Of a stretch of DNA of 64,000 nucleotides, positions 27,214 through 36,564 are shown one piece after another. Position 1 is the first letter of the stretch, and every line of letters begins with the position of its first letter. The DNA is from an uncultured Bacteroides sp. (GTDB lineage Bacteria > Bacteroidota > Bacteroidia > Bacteroidales > Bacteroidaceae): contig NZ_CAUCSQ010000003.1 in assembly GCF_958445495.1 (NCBI RefSeq), forward strand, positions 86,485 through 150,484, read 5' to 3'. Below the pieces are notes generated by a model. The model was not told where the DNA came from and made no database searches. It saw only the letters and a list, made by a program, of their open reading frames with translations. The translations under genes were made by a program, and so were the position numbers.

Positions 27214-28422
27214 TTATAGATTTTTCAATATTAATTTATTAGCTTTGTCAATTACCGAATGGTCTAATGATGCCAAATAAATCTGGGTAGTATTCTCCGA
27301 ATCGTGTCCCATGCCTTCACTTATCACCGATATCGGGATATTTTTGCTTCTGGCAATACTCGCCCATGAATGGCGGGCTACATACATCGTCAGGTGTATT
27401 GGCAAATTCAACATGGAGGAAATCTCTTTTAACCTGTGGTTGACAAGATGGAGTGCATTTTCATATTGCTTTCTCTCATTGCCAGGTTGCCTGATTATCG
27501 GCAATAGATAAATAGTGCCCGTATCAGGGTATTTATCAATAATTTCCTGCATGCACTTCTCCCACTTAACAAAAAGTTGCTGCCCGGTTTTTCGCCTGCG
27601 ATAAACCAAAATACCATTTTTCAAGTCCCTCTTCTTCAGATAAGCCATATCAACAAACGACATTCCGCGGGTATAAAAACTAAATAGAAATATGTCCCTT
27701 GCCAATTCTAATGACGGCTTCCAACTCAAATCCAACCCTTTTATCCGTTTGATAATATTAAAAGGGATTGCCCTTTTGACAGTCTTTTCCACACCTGTAT
27801 AGACATTCTTAAAAGGATAACGTTGCCTGGTTAATTCTTTTTCGACAGCCCGGTTATAAGTAGCCCGGAGTATGCGCATATAAAAAGAAATCGTATTCAT
27901 CGAAACACTCCGCTCTTTCAGCCAAGCCTCATAAAGCATCATCAAATCCGAATCCATCTCATCCAACATGATATCCTTTTCTTCCCTGAAACACATAAAA
28001 CTTTTGAGAGCAGCCGCATACGTTTCGGAAGTGCGCACCTTACCCAGCTTTTTCAACTGGACTATGACAGACTGCATGAAATTAAAGAAAGATTGTACCT
28101 GCGCCTGTTCATAAAACAGGCTCACTACATCATCCGTCGTATATCTGATACCTTGACTATCCAATGATTCCACAATTTTATTCAACCTCACCTTATCCCA
28201 TCGTACCCGTTCTTGTATAGCACAGACAAGGGCTGCCCGTTCCGTATCGGAATTGTACGGATACAATACGATTATCCCTGAACGGTTATCCCACTCCGAA
28301 GCGAGTAACTTATATTCCGTGCTAATCTGCCTGATAACCCGATTATGAATTATCTGATAATATAAACAGCCTTCTTTACCGGCTACCGTAGAAGCCCTGA
28401 ATTTAATTTTTATTGATGTCAT
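27214..28422 (-). CDS. Tyrosine recombinase (locus-linked DNA invertase candidate)
   Basis: A 402-aa phage-integrase-family recombinase. The N-terminal arm-binding domain (~residues 1-90, FRASTVAGKEGCLYYQIIHN) and SAM-like core-binding domain (~105-205) precede the catalytic domain. Catalytic elements: Arg in FYTRGMSFVDMAYL, the YVARHSWASIA box (His of HxxR is Tyr, common in this Bacteroides group), GHDSENTTQIY with the nucleophile Tyr382. It lies directly upstream of the invertible promoter, in the same direction as the CPS genes, so it most likely flips this cassette. Control of other sites is possible. A -7 box lies at 28605-28612. Confidence 0.93.
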   Translation of the reverse strand: MTSIKIKFRASTVAGKEGCLYYQIIHNRVIRQISTEYKLLASEWDNRSGIIVLYPYNSDTERAALVCAIQERVRWDKVRLNKIVESLDSQGIRYTTDDVVSLFYEQAQVQSFFNFMQSVIVQLKKLGKVRTSETYAAALKSFMCFREEKDIMLDEMDSDLMMLYEAWLKERSVSMNTISFYMRILRATYNRAVEKELTRQRYPFKNVYTGVEKTVKRAIPFNIIKRIKGLDLSWKPSLELARDIFLFSFYTRGMSFVDMAYLKKRDLKNGILVYRRRKTGQQLFVKWEKCMQEIIDKYPDTGTIYLLPIIRQPGNERKQYENALHLVNHRLKEISSMLNLPIHLTMYVARHSWASIARSKNIPISVISEGMGHDSENTTQIYLASLDHSVIDKANKLILKNL

Positions 28423-28604
28423 TTGCTCTGTTTTTATTAATCCCTATATCATTTTTATAATCACATAAAAAATACTGCCACCATAAACGAGTGTATTCGG
28501 AACATTTATCATGTTATTATTTTTATTCGTCGTTCCCACTCCATGACGTCTTCCCCGTTCCACCTTTACAACTTGATTTGTATATAGATACGGTAAGGCT
28601 AAAA

Positions 28605-28612
28605 CAAAAATA
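28605..28612 (-). promoter_or_regulatory. Putative -7 element for the recombinase gene
   Basis: CAAAAATA on plus reads TATTTTTG on minus, matching TAnnTTTG. It is 183 bp upstream of the recombinase start. No good -33 element is obvious. Confidence 0.5.
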
Positions 28613-28841
28613 CGAGTTTGAAGTTCAATTTTATATGTACAGTTAACCGTAAACATGCCATCCCGATTGAAAAGAACAAAGATTTCCGCCGTTCACCGCA
28701 TCCTGCTCTTTTACTGAAAAAGATATCCGTTCCGGGAACAGAAGAAAAGCCGGAAGAAAATACAAAAAGACAAATCGTTTTTGACGAAAAACAACTTTAC
28801 TTCCAAACCATCCGAACAAACATTAAATCCCACAAATATGT

Positions 28842-28849
28842 TATATTTG
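28842..28849 (+). promoter_or_regulatory. Putative -7 element for nfo
   Basis: TATATTTG matches the Bacteroides -7 consensus exactly. The start codon is 28 nt downstream, giving a short leader. Confidence 0.75.
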
Positions 28850-28877
28850 CAAATCGGAAATAAAAAAGAAACAGAAT

Positions 28878-29711
28878 ATGAAATACATCGGAGCACACGT
28901 ATCTGCATCCGGCGGTGTGGAATTCGCCCCCGTCAATGCCCACAAAATAGGAGCAAACGCTTTTGCCCTGTTCACAAAAAACCAACGCCAATGGGTCAGT
29001 AAACCTTTGACAGAAGAAAGTATCCGCCTTTTCAAAGAAAATTGCGAGAAGTACGGTTTTCAACCCGAACACATTCTTCCCCACGACAGTTACCTTATCA
29101 ATTTAGGACATCCGGAAGAAGAGGGCCTTAATAAAAGCCGTGCCGCTTTTCTGGACGAAATGCGACGTTGCGAGCAGCTCGGCCTGAAACTTTTAAATTT
29201 CCATCCCGGCAGCTCTTTGAATAAAATATCAACGGAAGAATGCTTGTCGCTCATTGCGGAAAGCATCAATATCGCTCTTGAGAAAACCCAAGGAGTAACG
29301 GCCGTCATTGAAAATACAGCCGGGCAAGGAAGCAATTTAGGAAGCGAATTCCGGCAACTGAAATACATCATTGAACGGATAAATGACAAAAGCCGCGTAG
29401 GCGTTTGCCTGGATACCTGCCACACATATACGGCAGGATATGATATAGTAAATGAGTATGAGAAAGTATTTGACGAATTCGACAAAGAAGTGGGATTCGA
29501 CTATCTGCGCGGCATGCACCTGAATGATTCGAAAAAGGCATTAGGCAGCCATGTAGACCGTCATGACAGTATTGGTGAAGGACTAATCGGGAAAGCATTT
29601 TTTGAAAGATTAATGAAAGATTCCAGATTCGATAATATGCCATTGATACTGGAAACACCGGATGAAAGTAAATGGGCAAAAGAAATAGCTTGGTTGAGAG
29701 AAGTCGAATAA
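28878..29711 (+). CDS. nfo: Endonuclease IV (apurinic/apyrimidinic endonuclease)
   Basis: Zinc-dependent AP endonuclease of base-excision repair, cutting 5' to abasic sites. N-terminus YIGAHVSASGGVEFAPVNA is diagnostic, with NFHPGSSL, VIENTAGQGSNLG, VCLDTCHTYTAGYD, GMHLNDSKKALGSHVDRHD and LILETPDES supplying the conserved His, Asp and Glu metal ligands of the TIM barrel. Length 277 aa is normal. It is monocistronic, directly outside the CPS locus on the opposite strand. Confidence 0.97.
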   Translation: MKYIGAHVSASGGVEFAPVNAHKIGANAFALFTKNQRQWVSKPLTEESIRLFKENCEKYGFQPEHILPHDSYLINLGHPEEEGLNKSRAAFLDEMRRCEQLGLKLLNFHPGSSLNKISTEECLSLIAESINIALEKTQGVTAVIENTAGQGSNLGSEFRQLKYIIERINDKSRVGVCLDTCHTYTAGYDIVNEYEKVFDEFDKEVGFDYLRGMHLNDSKKALGSHVDRHDSIGEGLIGKAFFERLMKDSRFDNMPLILETPDESKWAKEIAWLREVE

Positions 29712-29789
29712 AAGAGCAGAAAATACAAGTTTTATAGTCTCATTCGCGAAAAATATCCAACTTTATATCAGTATATTCAATATATTATG

Positions 29790-29797
29790 TATCTTTG
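29790..29797 (+). promoter_or_regulatory. Putative -7 element for the LruC-domain gene
   Basis: TATCTTTG, an exact consensus match, 81 nt before the start codon. It abuts an 11-bp perfect hairpin. Confidence 0.75.
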
Positions 29798-29798
29798 T

Positions 29799-29824
29799 GC
29801 CCGTAAATTCAATAATTTACGGGC
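29799..29824 (+). promoter_or_regulatory. Perfect 11-bp hairpin at the 5' end of the LruC transcript
   Basis: GCCCGTAAATT (29799-29809), loop CAAT, AATTTACGGGC (29814-29824). It spans the predicted transcription start, about 7 nt past the -7 box. Followed by TTTACTTTT. It could be an operator palindrome, a 5' stabilising hairpin, or an early attenuator. Confidence 0.6.
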
Positions 29825-29878
29825 TTTACTTTTAACACAAAGCAAACGGTTTTAATTACATAAACAAAAAAAACAATT

Positions 29879-31876
29879 ATGAAAAAGTTTTGGTTAGCAT
29901 GCACAATGATCATAACAGTGGGTATAAGCAGTTGTGTAGATAATGATAAAGACTTATACCAAGGAGAACCGCAGAAAGAATTTAACACCAATGATTTCTC
30001 TACCCAACAGAGCGTTCAGGTAGACATTGATTATTCACAGACAAAATCCAAAGTTCCGTTTTTTATTTATGACGAAAATCCCATAGAAACTGTTAAAGAC
30101 GCATCCGGCAACGAAACGAGTGCTTGCAAATTCAACAACGATATAGAACCGTTGGACGGAGGCTGGACAGATGATGAAGGCAAGTACAGCAACCAAATAG
30201 TCTTACCGTCATACGTTTCTAAAGTATATATCGTTTCTAAAGCTTTTTATGCCACCCGATTAATGGAGGCAGAAATAGTTGACGGTGTGCTAAAAGCCTC
30301 CGAATCCGATTATAACGGACAACCTGAAACCAGAGCTGCACTAGGCAACAATGCTATTTCACATGAACGCGGCCGTTTCAATCGGTTAGGATGGGATACA
30401 CGGTTGGGAAGTTTCCATTCGGTTACCGGTAAAATTAATTATGCATATAAAGGAAAAGACCCCAAACTGACATTTACCAGAAAAGAAAGAGAAGAATTCT
30501 GCCGGACAATATATTCCGTACTGAACACTTTGGGCAAATGTCCGGAAGAATACAGAAAAAGTAATGATTTATATATTACCGGAGACGATAAAAGCAATTA
30601 TACGGAGATAGTATTGACAGCATTGGGAGGATGGACTTGCTGGAACAATTCATTGGGATACTATTACTATGAAGACGGGAAAACCCCGAAAAGTCTGGAC
30701 GATGTAAAAATATTTACCATATTCCCCAATACGCAAACAAAATGGAATAAAAGCACGTACCAAGCCTCTCCCCGCGGAGTAGAAGAAGGAACCAGCGTAC
30801 AACTCAAATTCTTTGGAGAAGATTACCTTCAGAAAGGAAGTACCAAATTCCCGAAAGGTTACAGAATCGGTTTTGTCCTTGCATGTAATGCATGGGATTA
30901 TAAGTTCACAGGATATGGCTCTCACACTCAAACCGACACCTACAAGTCTTGCTCTACTGAAGGGTTAAGCAGCAAAGGAGCCAACAATATCGATGTGCAT
31001 ACAGCGATGTTCAAAGATAAAAACGGCAATATCGCCATCTGCTTTGAAGATTTCAAAGACGACGAGAATTTCACAGACGTTCTTTTCGCCTTGAAAGCCA
31101 ATCCCATAATAACCGACGAATTGCCTGATGTCGACCCCGATTTGAATACAACTATCGAAAAGAGGGGAGTTTATGCTTTTGAGGACGAATGGCCCAAAGC
31201 AGGAGACTACGATATGAATGACGTATTGGTTCAATATACATATCAAAAAACATTCAATATCTACAACAATATATTAAACGAATCATTCACATTCAAAACC
31301 TTCTTCAACAAATCTACGGTTTTCACCAACGGACTGGGATTCACGCTTACCAATGCAGAAAACGGTAACAGTTCAGCATATCTAATCAAGAAAGAAGGAG
31401 AAAGTGAATTTAGCCAAGCTACAGGCAATGATAAGATTATTTCCGAAGGCAATGTTATTTTATTGACAGACAATGTAAAAATCAACCCGAACGCCGAATA
31501 TAAAATAACTCGCCAGTATGGGGAAGAGACCTCCTCAAAAAACAAAGAGACAACAATCGATGCATTTATCTATCGTCCCAGCAACGGCGGCAGACTGGAA
31601 GTTCATTGTCCGATGCAGAAACCGACTTCCAAAGTAGACAATTCACTCTTCGGACAAGAAGACGACCGTTCCGTGCCAGAACAAGGAATCTATTATATTT
31701 CAAACAAAGAAAATATCTATCCGTTTGCATTTTATCTCTCAAATGCGAACATCGACGATATTGCTGAATTAAAAGACTTCGATAAAAACGAGAGAGTACC
31801 AATCAACGAACTCTATCCGGAATTTATTAATTGGGCTAAATTCGGTGAAAACCCGGATTGGTATAAGAAAAAATAA
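29879..31876 (+). CDS. LruC domain-containing lipoprotein
   Basis: A 665-aa secreted lipoprotein. Signal peptide with lipobox GISSC (Cys19) followed by VDNDKD, an acidic tract like the Bacteroides surface-export signal. The C-terminal third holds the LruC signature GVYAFEDEWPKAGDYDMNDV, followed by a beta-rich domain. Upstream is a calcium-binding-like or adhesin-like beta region including a DUF4114-type stretch (GYRIGFVLACNAWDYKFTGY, IAICFEDFKDD). Proteins of this kind are extracellular and of unknown function, often linked to fimbria-like or biofilm components. It stands alone between nfo and a strong terminator. Confidence 0.85.
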   Translation: MKKFWLACTMIITVGISSCVDNDKDLYQGEPQKEFNTNDFSTQQSVQVDIDYSQTKSKVPFFIYDENPIETVKDASGNETSACKFNNDIEPLDGGWTDDEGKYSNQIVLPSYVSKVYIVSKAFYATRLMEAEIVDGVLKASESDYNGQPETRAALGNNAISHERGRFNRLGWDTRLGSFHSVTGKINYAYKGKDPKLTFTRKEREEFCRTIYSVLNTLGKCPEEYRKSNDLYITGDDKSNYTEIVLTALGGWTCWNNSLGYYYYEDGKTPKSLDDVKIFTIFPNTQTKWNKSTYQASPRGVEEGTSVQLKFFGEDYLQKGSTKFPKGYRIGFVLACNAWDYKFTGYGSHTQTDTYKSCSTEGLSSKGANNIDVHTAMFKDKNGNIAICFEDFKDDENFTDVLFALKANPIITDELPDVDPDLNTTIEKRGVYAFEDEWPKAGDYDMNDVLVQYTYQKTFNIYNNILNESFTFKTFFNKSTVFTNGLGFTLTNAENGNSSAYLIKKEGESEFSQATGNDKIISEGNVILLTDNVKINPNAEYKITRQYGEETSSKNKETTIDAFIYRPSNGGRLEVHCPMQKPTSKVDNSLFGQEDDRSVPEQGIYYISNKENIYPFAFYLSNANIDDIAELKDFDKNERVPINELYPEFINWAKFGENPDWYKKK

Positions 31877-31970
31877 AAAACATATACAAGAATACCCCAA
31901 ATAAGAAGGCGCGTCGAAATTCAAGAAAGACCCACTTTCCAACCTGAATTCCGACCGCCGTATCAACTAT

Positions 31971-32021
31971 AAAAAGAATCCTATCAATCTCTGTTTGAAG
32001 AGTAATGATAGGATTCTTTTT
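31971..32021. terminator. Bidirectional terminator
   Basis: A 16-bp perfect stem AAAAAGAATCCTATCA / TGATAGGATTCTTTTT with a 19-nt loop that can pair further (CTCT/AGAG). The A-run and T-run make it work on both strands. It lies between the convergent LruC and clc genes. Confidence 0.88.
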
Positions 32022-32120
32022 ATATTCCCGCCAAATTGCGACCCGTAATTTCACAAAAGCATTATTTTAAATTCAACATCCTTATTTCTACCGCTATGCC
32101 GAATACATCCGGCAAATTAC

Positions 32121-33692
32121 TCAATAAATATTCGCCATGCTTACCAAAGGTTCATATAACTTCTCTATATCCTGTGAATCCATCTCAATTTGTACCTGAT
32201 CGCCCGGCATCAACTTTTGTCCTCCAGGAGCCCGGTTTTTCCGGTCACGATGGATATTAATAATAACACAACGTTCCGGCAAGCGAAGTTCATCCACAAT
32301 TTTCCCATCCAGATAAGAACCGCTCATCACTTCTACCGACAACGTATAACGGGCTTCCTCTTTAAATGCAGGCGAATGAATCATATCCTCATACAAAGTC
32401 ACGTTAAAAGGTTTTATCTGGAGCATCTCCGTAAAATAATAAGTCAATCCCCCTACCACAATAGAAGGATAAAAAACCTCCAGATGCCCTGTTATCTCGG
32501 TTATCAATACAATAGCCGTCAGCGGAGTGCGGATTACCGCCACCAGAAAGGCAGACATACAAATAAGCATGATATAACTGATATTCTCATAGACAATCAT
32601 TCCCTGTTGAACCATAATCAAAGCGACAATCTGTCCGAAAAGCCCCCCGGTCACTAAAGTCGGGATAAAATTTCCTCCCGGCAATCCCGAAGAAAAAGAA
32701 AAAGCACTAAAGACAAAGTGTAGCAACATCATACCGACAAGCCAAAGAAGATGAGTATCCGGATGCATAGCCTGCGAAAGCAGAAATTGTTCTCCTCCGC
32801 CTGTCAGATTAAACTCCGCAAAAGAAATCAGACACGCGATAAAAAGCAAATACAACATTTTCACATACTCCGGATGTTTTATAGCCGGATAGATACCTTT
32901 AATCTGAAGAGTCGTAACAGAGAAAAACTTCCCAAAAACAGAAATCACAGCCGCCAACAGAAGAAATAACTTCACTTGAGACCAGAAAGTCATCTCCGGT
33001 ACAACCGCATCAATATGAAAATAAGGGTTCACAGGAAAAATCCAACTGGCAACCCCTCCTGCAACAACCCCTGCCAAAAGAGTAGTTATAGCCGTTTTAG
33101 GCGCATCAAACCGCTCGATAGATTCGATAACCAATAATGAAGAAGCTAACGGAGCAGCAAAAGCCGCCGCCAATCCGGCTCCGGCACCGGCCGCCAGCAA
33201 TTGTTTCCGTTCGCCGGCAAGCACCCTCCCCCATTTAGACACCAGGCAACCAACATACGAGCCAATCTGCACGGAAGGCCCTTCACGTCCCAAAGACAAT
33301 CCGGTGCTCAATGCCAATATCCCGCCCACGAATTTGGCAATCAATTCGATAAAAGGATGTTTGTAGGCAACCCTCCCGTTAATAACCCCACGTGTTTGCG
33401 GAATTCCTCCCCCTGTTATCAGAGGCATCTTCTTCACCAGCCAGGAAACAAATACAAGAACACCCCACATCAAGAAAAAAAAGGGGATATACCAATACCA
33501 TTTCGGGTGAGAGTTAAAGAAACCATAGCGAAGATTAAAGAAAAACTGCAACAGATAATGATAAGGCACGGCAACAAGTCCCGTCAACAGTCCAACAAAG
33601 ATACTGACAAAATAAAGCCGTGCATCAATTAACTTCAATTTAAAAATCCGCCAACGGCCCTTATCCTTCAAATTATTGACAAAATCAAACAT
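32121..33692 (-). CDS. ClC-type chloride channel/transporter with TrkA-C domain
   Basis: A 523-aa inner-membrane ClC protein. Family motifs: ITGGGIPQTRG (selectivity GSGIP equivalent), GLSLGREGPSVQIGSYVG with the gating Glu, and SGLPGGNFIPTLVTGGLFG. About 12 helices fill residues 20-430. The gating Glu suggests a proton/chloride antiporter. The C-terminal ~70 residues form a TrkA-C-like regulatory domain (IVDELRLPERCVIINIHRDR). Monocistronic, ending at the terminator shared with the LruC gene. Confidence 0.94.
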   Translation of the reverse strand: MFDFVNNLKDKGRWRIFKLKLIDARLYFVSIFVGLLTGLVAVPYHYLLQFFFNLRYGFFNSHPKWYWYIPFFFLMWGVLVFVSWLVKKMPLITGGGIPQTRGVINGRVAYKHPFIELIAKFVGGILALSTGLSLGREGPSVQIGSYVGCLVSKWGRVLAGERKQLLAAGAGAGLAAAFAAPLASSLLVIESIERFDAPKTAITTLLAGVVAGGVASWIFPVNPYFHIDAVVPEMTFWSQVKLFLLLAAVISVFGKFFSVTTLQIKGIYPAIKHPEYVKMLYLLFIACLISFAEFNLTGGGEQFLLSQAMHPDTHLLWLVGMMLLHFVFSAFSFSSGLPGGNFIPTLVTGGLFGQIVALIMVQQGMIVYENISYIMLICMSAFLVAVIRTPLTAIVLITEITGHLEVFYPSIVVGGLTYYFTEMLQIKPFNVTLYEDMIHSPAFKEEARYTLSVEVMSGSYLDGKIVDELRLPERCVIINIHRDRKNRAPGGQKLMPGDQVQIEMDSQDIEKLYEPLVSMANIY

Positions 33693-33780
33693 TCGGCAAG
33701 GTTTTCATTGTTTTTTAAGTACGACATACAACAATCAAAACCTCATTGTGGTTTCGGATAAATGAAGATTTAATCCTTAA

Positions 33781-36519
33781 TTATCGTCCCATAAGATTCA
33801 GACGAAAAATGACATGCATCATAAAATAAGAGCCTAATGCATTATAATCCGTATCACGAATAGCCGTGGCGGTAATTGTCCGCACCATTGACACATCCTG
33901 GCGGAGTATATCATATATCTTAAAACGAAGTAACAATTGTTTCCGTTTCAGAAAAGCCTTCGACAACTGGCAATTCCACATCAGGTTCTCGCGGGCATAT
34001 CCGCTATAACCGTAACCCGAACGCTGAAAATAAGTAAACTCACTGAACAACTCTATACCCCACGGAAAGTAATATTGTATTTCCGCCCCTATCCGCGAAT
34101 CGTAAGTTTCCGTGCGCGTCTCCCTCACATTATTATGAGAATTATTATAAAGCAACTCCGCACGCGCACTGATTTCCATCTGTTTGGTCCGATAAGTCAG
34201 TTGTAAACGCTGACGTGCGGTAAGATGCTTCACCGTACTTTTCACAGGAGCCTCTTTGTTAAGTGTGGTATATCCGTTCTGATTTCTGAATTGAAAATAA
34301 GAATAAGTACGGAATATCCAGCTTCGGTTCCTGAAAGGAGTATTGAGGGAAAAAGAACCCATAGCCCGCCAATTTCCGTTCAGATTGAGCGGGGTAGTAG
34401 TCCGTACCCCTGTCTCGCTGTCATAAGTCACCTGATTGGTGACACTGTTGACGGTATTTTCCACCAAAGCGGTAGCAACCATATTCCGTTGATGTTTCGT
34501 GTTATACGAATTGAAATTCAATGTAAAAGTATTAGTATAAGAAGGTTTCAAAGAAGGATTGCCCACCCGGATATTCAAAGGATTGGTACGGTCTGTCACC
34601 GGTTGAAGCTCACGGATATTAGGCTGCCGGCTTTTTCCCCGGTACACAAGTTGCAGACGGGTACGCCTGGAGAATTTATAACGGAAATTGACTGTAGGTG
34701 AAAAATTAAGGACAGCTCTCTCCAACTGATTTTCCGGTTCCTCTTTCAAGATGGAATGACTTACCGACTTTTGCGGTTCGATATCAGCCCCGATGTTGTA
34801 ATTATACTTTTTCCGCGAGGTACGGATAGAAAGATTAAACAAATGGTTACTATATTGATTTTCAAACCGGTTACTCGCATCTTCATCATAATCCGGAGCA
34901 AACTCCTCCAACTCCTTGTCCCAGTCATAAACAAACCGGTCCGAATTATTTACCCGGTACTGGTAACTATAACGAAACTGAAGAAAATGAAGCCAGGGCA
35001 ACGGTTCCACATATACCAACTGCACACGGTAATTATAACCGTCCACGCTATTTTCTATCCGTTGGTTTTGAAGTTTCTCCGTATCATTCTTAAAATAGTG
35101 AGTAGCAGAAAGATTTTTTCTGGCCGTCGAAGAGGCATTGGTTCCATAATCGACTTTCAAGGCGACATTCCTTCCCGTACGGCTCAACTTCCGGCTAAGT
35201 TGCAACATCATAGTCATGTTATACGAAGAACTGTGATTGGTTCCCGAAGATTCTTTCTCATTCAGTAAAACTTCATTCCTCCACCCTTGCTGAAACCCTT
35301 CGTTACTTCTGTCATTAACAGACGTACGATATTGAGGACGGAAAATCAATGTCGTGACGGAATCCATCTTCCATTCCAGAAACGCATTCGCTATCAGGTT
35401 ATCATTTTCCAAACGGTTACGTCCGGTACTCCGGGTTATTGACTGGTCCTGGCGAAGAAAGTTATCTACTGTCGTACGGCTGTCCTCCAAACGGTCAGTC
35501 CCTACATATTGGATATTCGAACGAAATTTGACACGCTGCCAGTCATAAGTGACATTGATTCCCAAAGAACGGGAAGTCGTCAACCCTTTCTGGGTACGGA
35601 GATTCCCGCTGGAAGCAGCGGATTCCTTCTGCACCTCGGAAAATCCCTGATTATTCGTATTATTCAGATTCCCGATAACCGTCAATTGGGAATTATCCCG
35701 GAAACGGTTCAGCGTATTTGCCAGTTCATAACGGTCTTTACTCCCATACCCGCCCATAAAATTCTCCAACCATCCCCGCTTCATGCTCTTTTTCACCGAT
35801 AAATCGAGAATCATCTCTTCTTCACCGTCATCAATACCGGTAAGGCGCGCCAAATCCGACTTACGTTCATACGCCTTTAACTTCTCCACCATTTCCACCG
35901 GCAGGTTTTTAAGGGCCGCTTTCGGGTCATCGGAAAAAAATTCTTTTCCATCCACCAGGATTTTCTTCACCTCTTTCCCATGAATCAACAATTTACCTTC
36001 CGTATCAATCTCCCCTCCGGGAAGCTGTTTCACCAAATCCTCCAGCATCGCCCCCTCAGGAGTACGGTAAGCAGAAGCATTAAATACGGTAGTATCTCCT
36101 TCCGTAACTGCCATCGGCGCCTGTCCCACAACAACCGTTTCATCCAATGAAACACTTTCAGGTATCAGAAAGACATCAGCCAAAGAAGATGCTCCATTAT
36201 CTCCTGAAGCCGGTACAGTACGGTAAATAGGCGTATATCCGATATAAGAAACCTGTAACAAGAAAGAACTTTTCCCAGAAACAGGAACATACAACTGATA
36301 CTTCCCTTTTATATCCGTAGCCCCTCCTGCCAATAAAACACTGTCCGGCAAATCCAAAAGGCGGACGGTAGCAAATGATACCGGCTGCCCGGTTTCCGTA
36401 TCAAAAACACGTCCGGTAAAGCACACTTTACCGGACTGTGCACAGACTGCGACACTAACCAGTACCCAGATACAACAACCAATCAGACGATACTGAAAAG
36501 AATATAAATGTCCGTCCAT
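33781..36519 (-). CDS. Outer-membrane beta-barrel protein with carboxypeptidase-regulatory-like domain (TonB-receptor-like)
   Basis: A 912-aa outer-membrane protein. A signal peptide ends near VAVCAQS; next is a CarboxypepD_reg-like beta-sandwich (VCFTGRVFDTETGQPVSFAT), then a plug-like region (LVKQLPGGEIDTEGKLLIHG, KKILVDGKEFFSDDPKAALK) and a long barrel of the OMP_b-brl_3 type with alternating aromatic strands to the C-terminus. A TonB box is not clearly identifiable. It is last in an operon headed by an ECF sigma factor and a Spy-like gene, so it is probably a target of envelope or metal stress control rather than part of a SusC/D pair; no SusD gene is present. Confidence 0.9.
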   Translation of the reverse strand: MDGHLYSFQYRLIGCCIWVLVSVAVCAQSGKVCFTGRVFDTETGQPVSFATVRLLDLPDSVLLAGGATDIKGKYQLYVPVSGKSSFLLQVSYIGYTPIYRTVPASGDNGASSLADVFLIPESVSLDETVVVGQAPMAVTEGDTTVFNASAYRTPEGAMLEDLVKQLPGGEIDTEGKLLIHGKEVKKILVDGKEFFSDDPKAALKNLPVEMVEKLKAYERKSDLARLTGIDDGEEEMILDLSVKKSMKRGWLENFMGGYGSKDRYELANTLNRFRDNSQLTVIGNLNNTNNQGFSEVQKESAASSGNLRTQKGLTTSRSLGINVTYDWQRVKFRSNIQYVGTDRLEDSRTTVDNFLRQDQSITRSTGRNRLENDNLIANAFLEWKMDSVTTLIFRPQYRTSVNDRSNEGFQQGWRNEVLLNEKESSGTNHSSSYNMTMMLQLSRKLSRTGRNVALKVDYGTNASSTARKNLSATHYFKNDTEKLQNQRIENSVDGYNYRVQLVYVEPLPWLHFLQFRYSYQYRVNNSDRFVYDWDKELEEFAPDYDEDASNRFENQYSNHLFNLSIRTSRKKYNYNIGADIEPQKSVSHSILKEEPENQLERAVLNFSPTVNFRYKFSRRTRLQLVYRGKSRQPNIRELQPVTDRTNPLNIRVGNPSLKPSYTNTFTLNFNSYNTKHQRNMVATALVENTVNSVTNQVTYDSETGVRTTTPLNLNGNWRAMGSFSLNTPFRNRSWIFRTYSYFQFRNQNGYTTLNKEAPVKSTVKHLTARQRLQLTYRTKQMEISARAELLYNNSHNNVRETRTETYDSRIGAEIQYYFPWGIELFSEFTYFQRSGYGYSGYARENLMWNCQLSKAFLKRKQLLLRFKIYDILRQDVSMVRTITATAIRDTDYNALGSYFMMHVIFRLNLMGR

Positions 36520-36564
36520 GCCACATCGTGTCGATTAAATAAACAAACTACTTTTTAACAACTG

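Larger units (their letters stand above)
28423..28877. other. Divergent intergenic region between recombinase and nfo
   Basis: A 455-bp non-coding region marking the upstream boundary of the CPS locus. It holds a putative minus-strand promoter (28605-28612) and a plus-strand one for nfo (28842-28849). Short open frames in it look random in composition. No tRNA or attachment repeat was seen. Confidence 0.7.

Noticed and set aside
28444..28656. 70-aa minus-strand frame before the recombinase
   Set aside because: It spans the likely recombinase promoter and has no protein-like pattern.
29799..29824. Hairpin read as the nfo terminator
   Set aside because: It lies downstream of a consensus promoter for the next gene, its stem is AT-rich, and the T-run is interrupted. 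A 5' leader element fits better, though early termination cannot be excluded.
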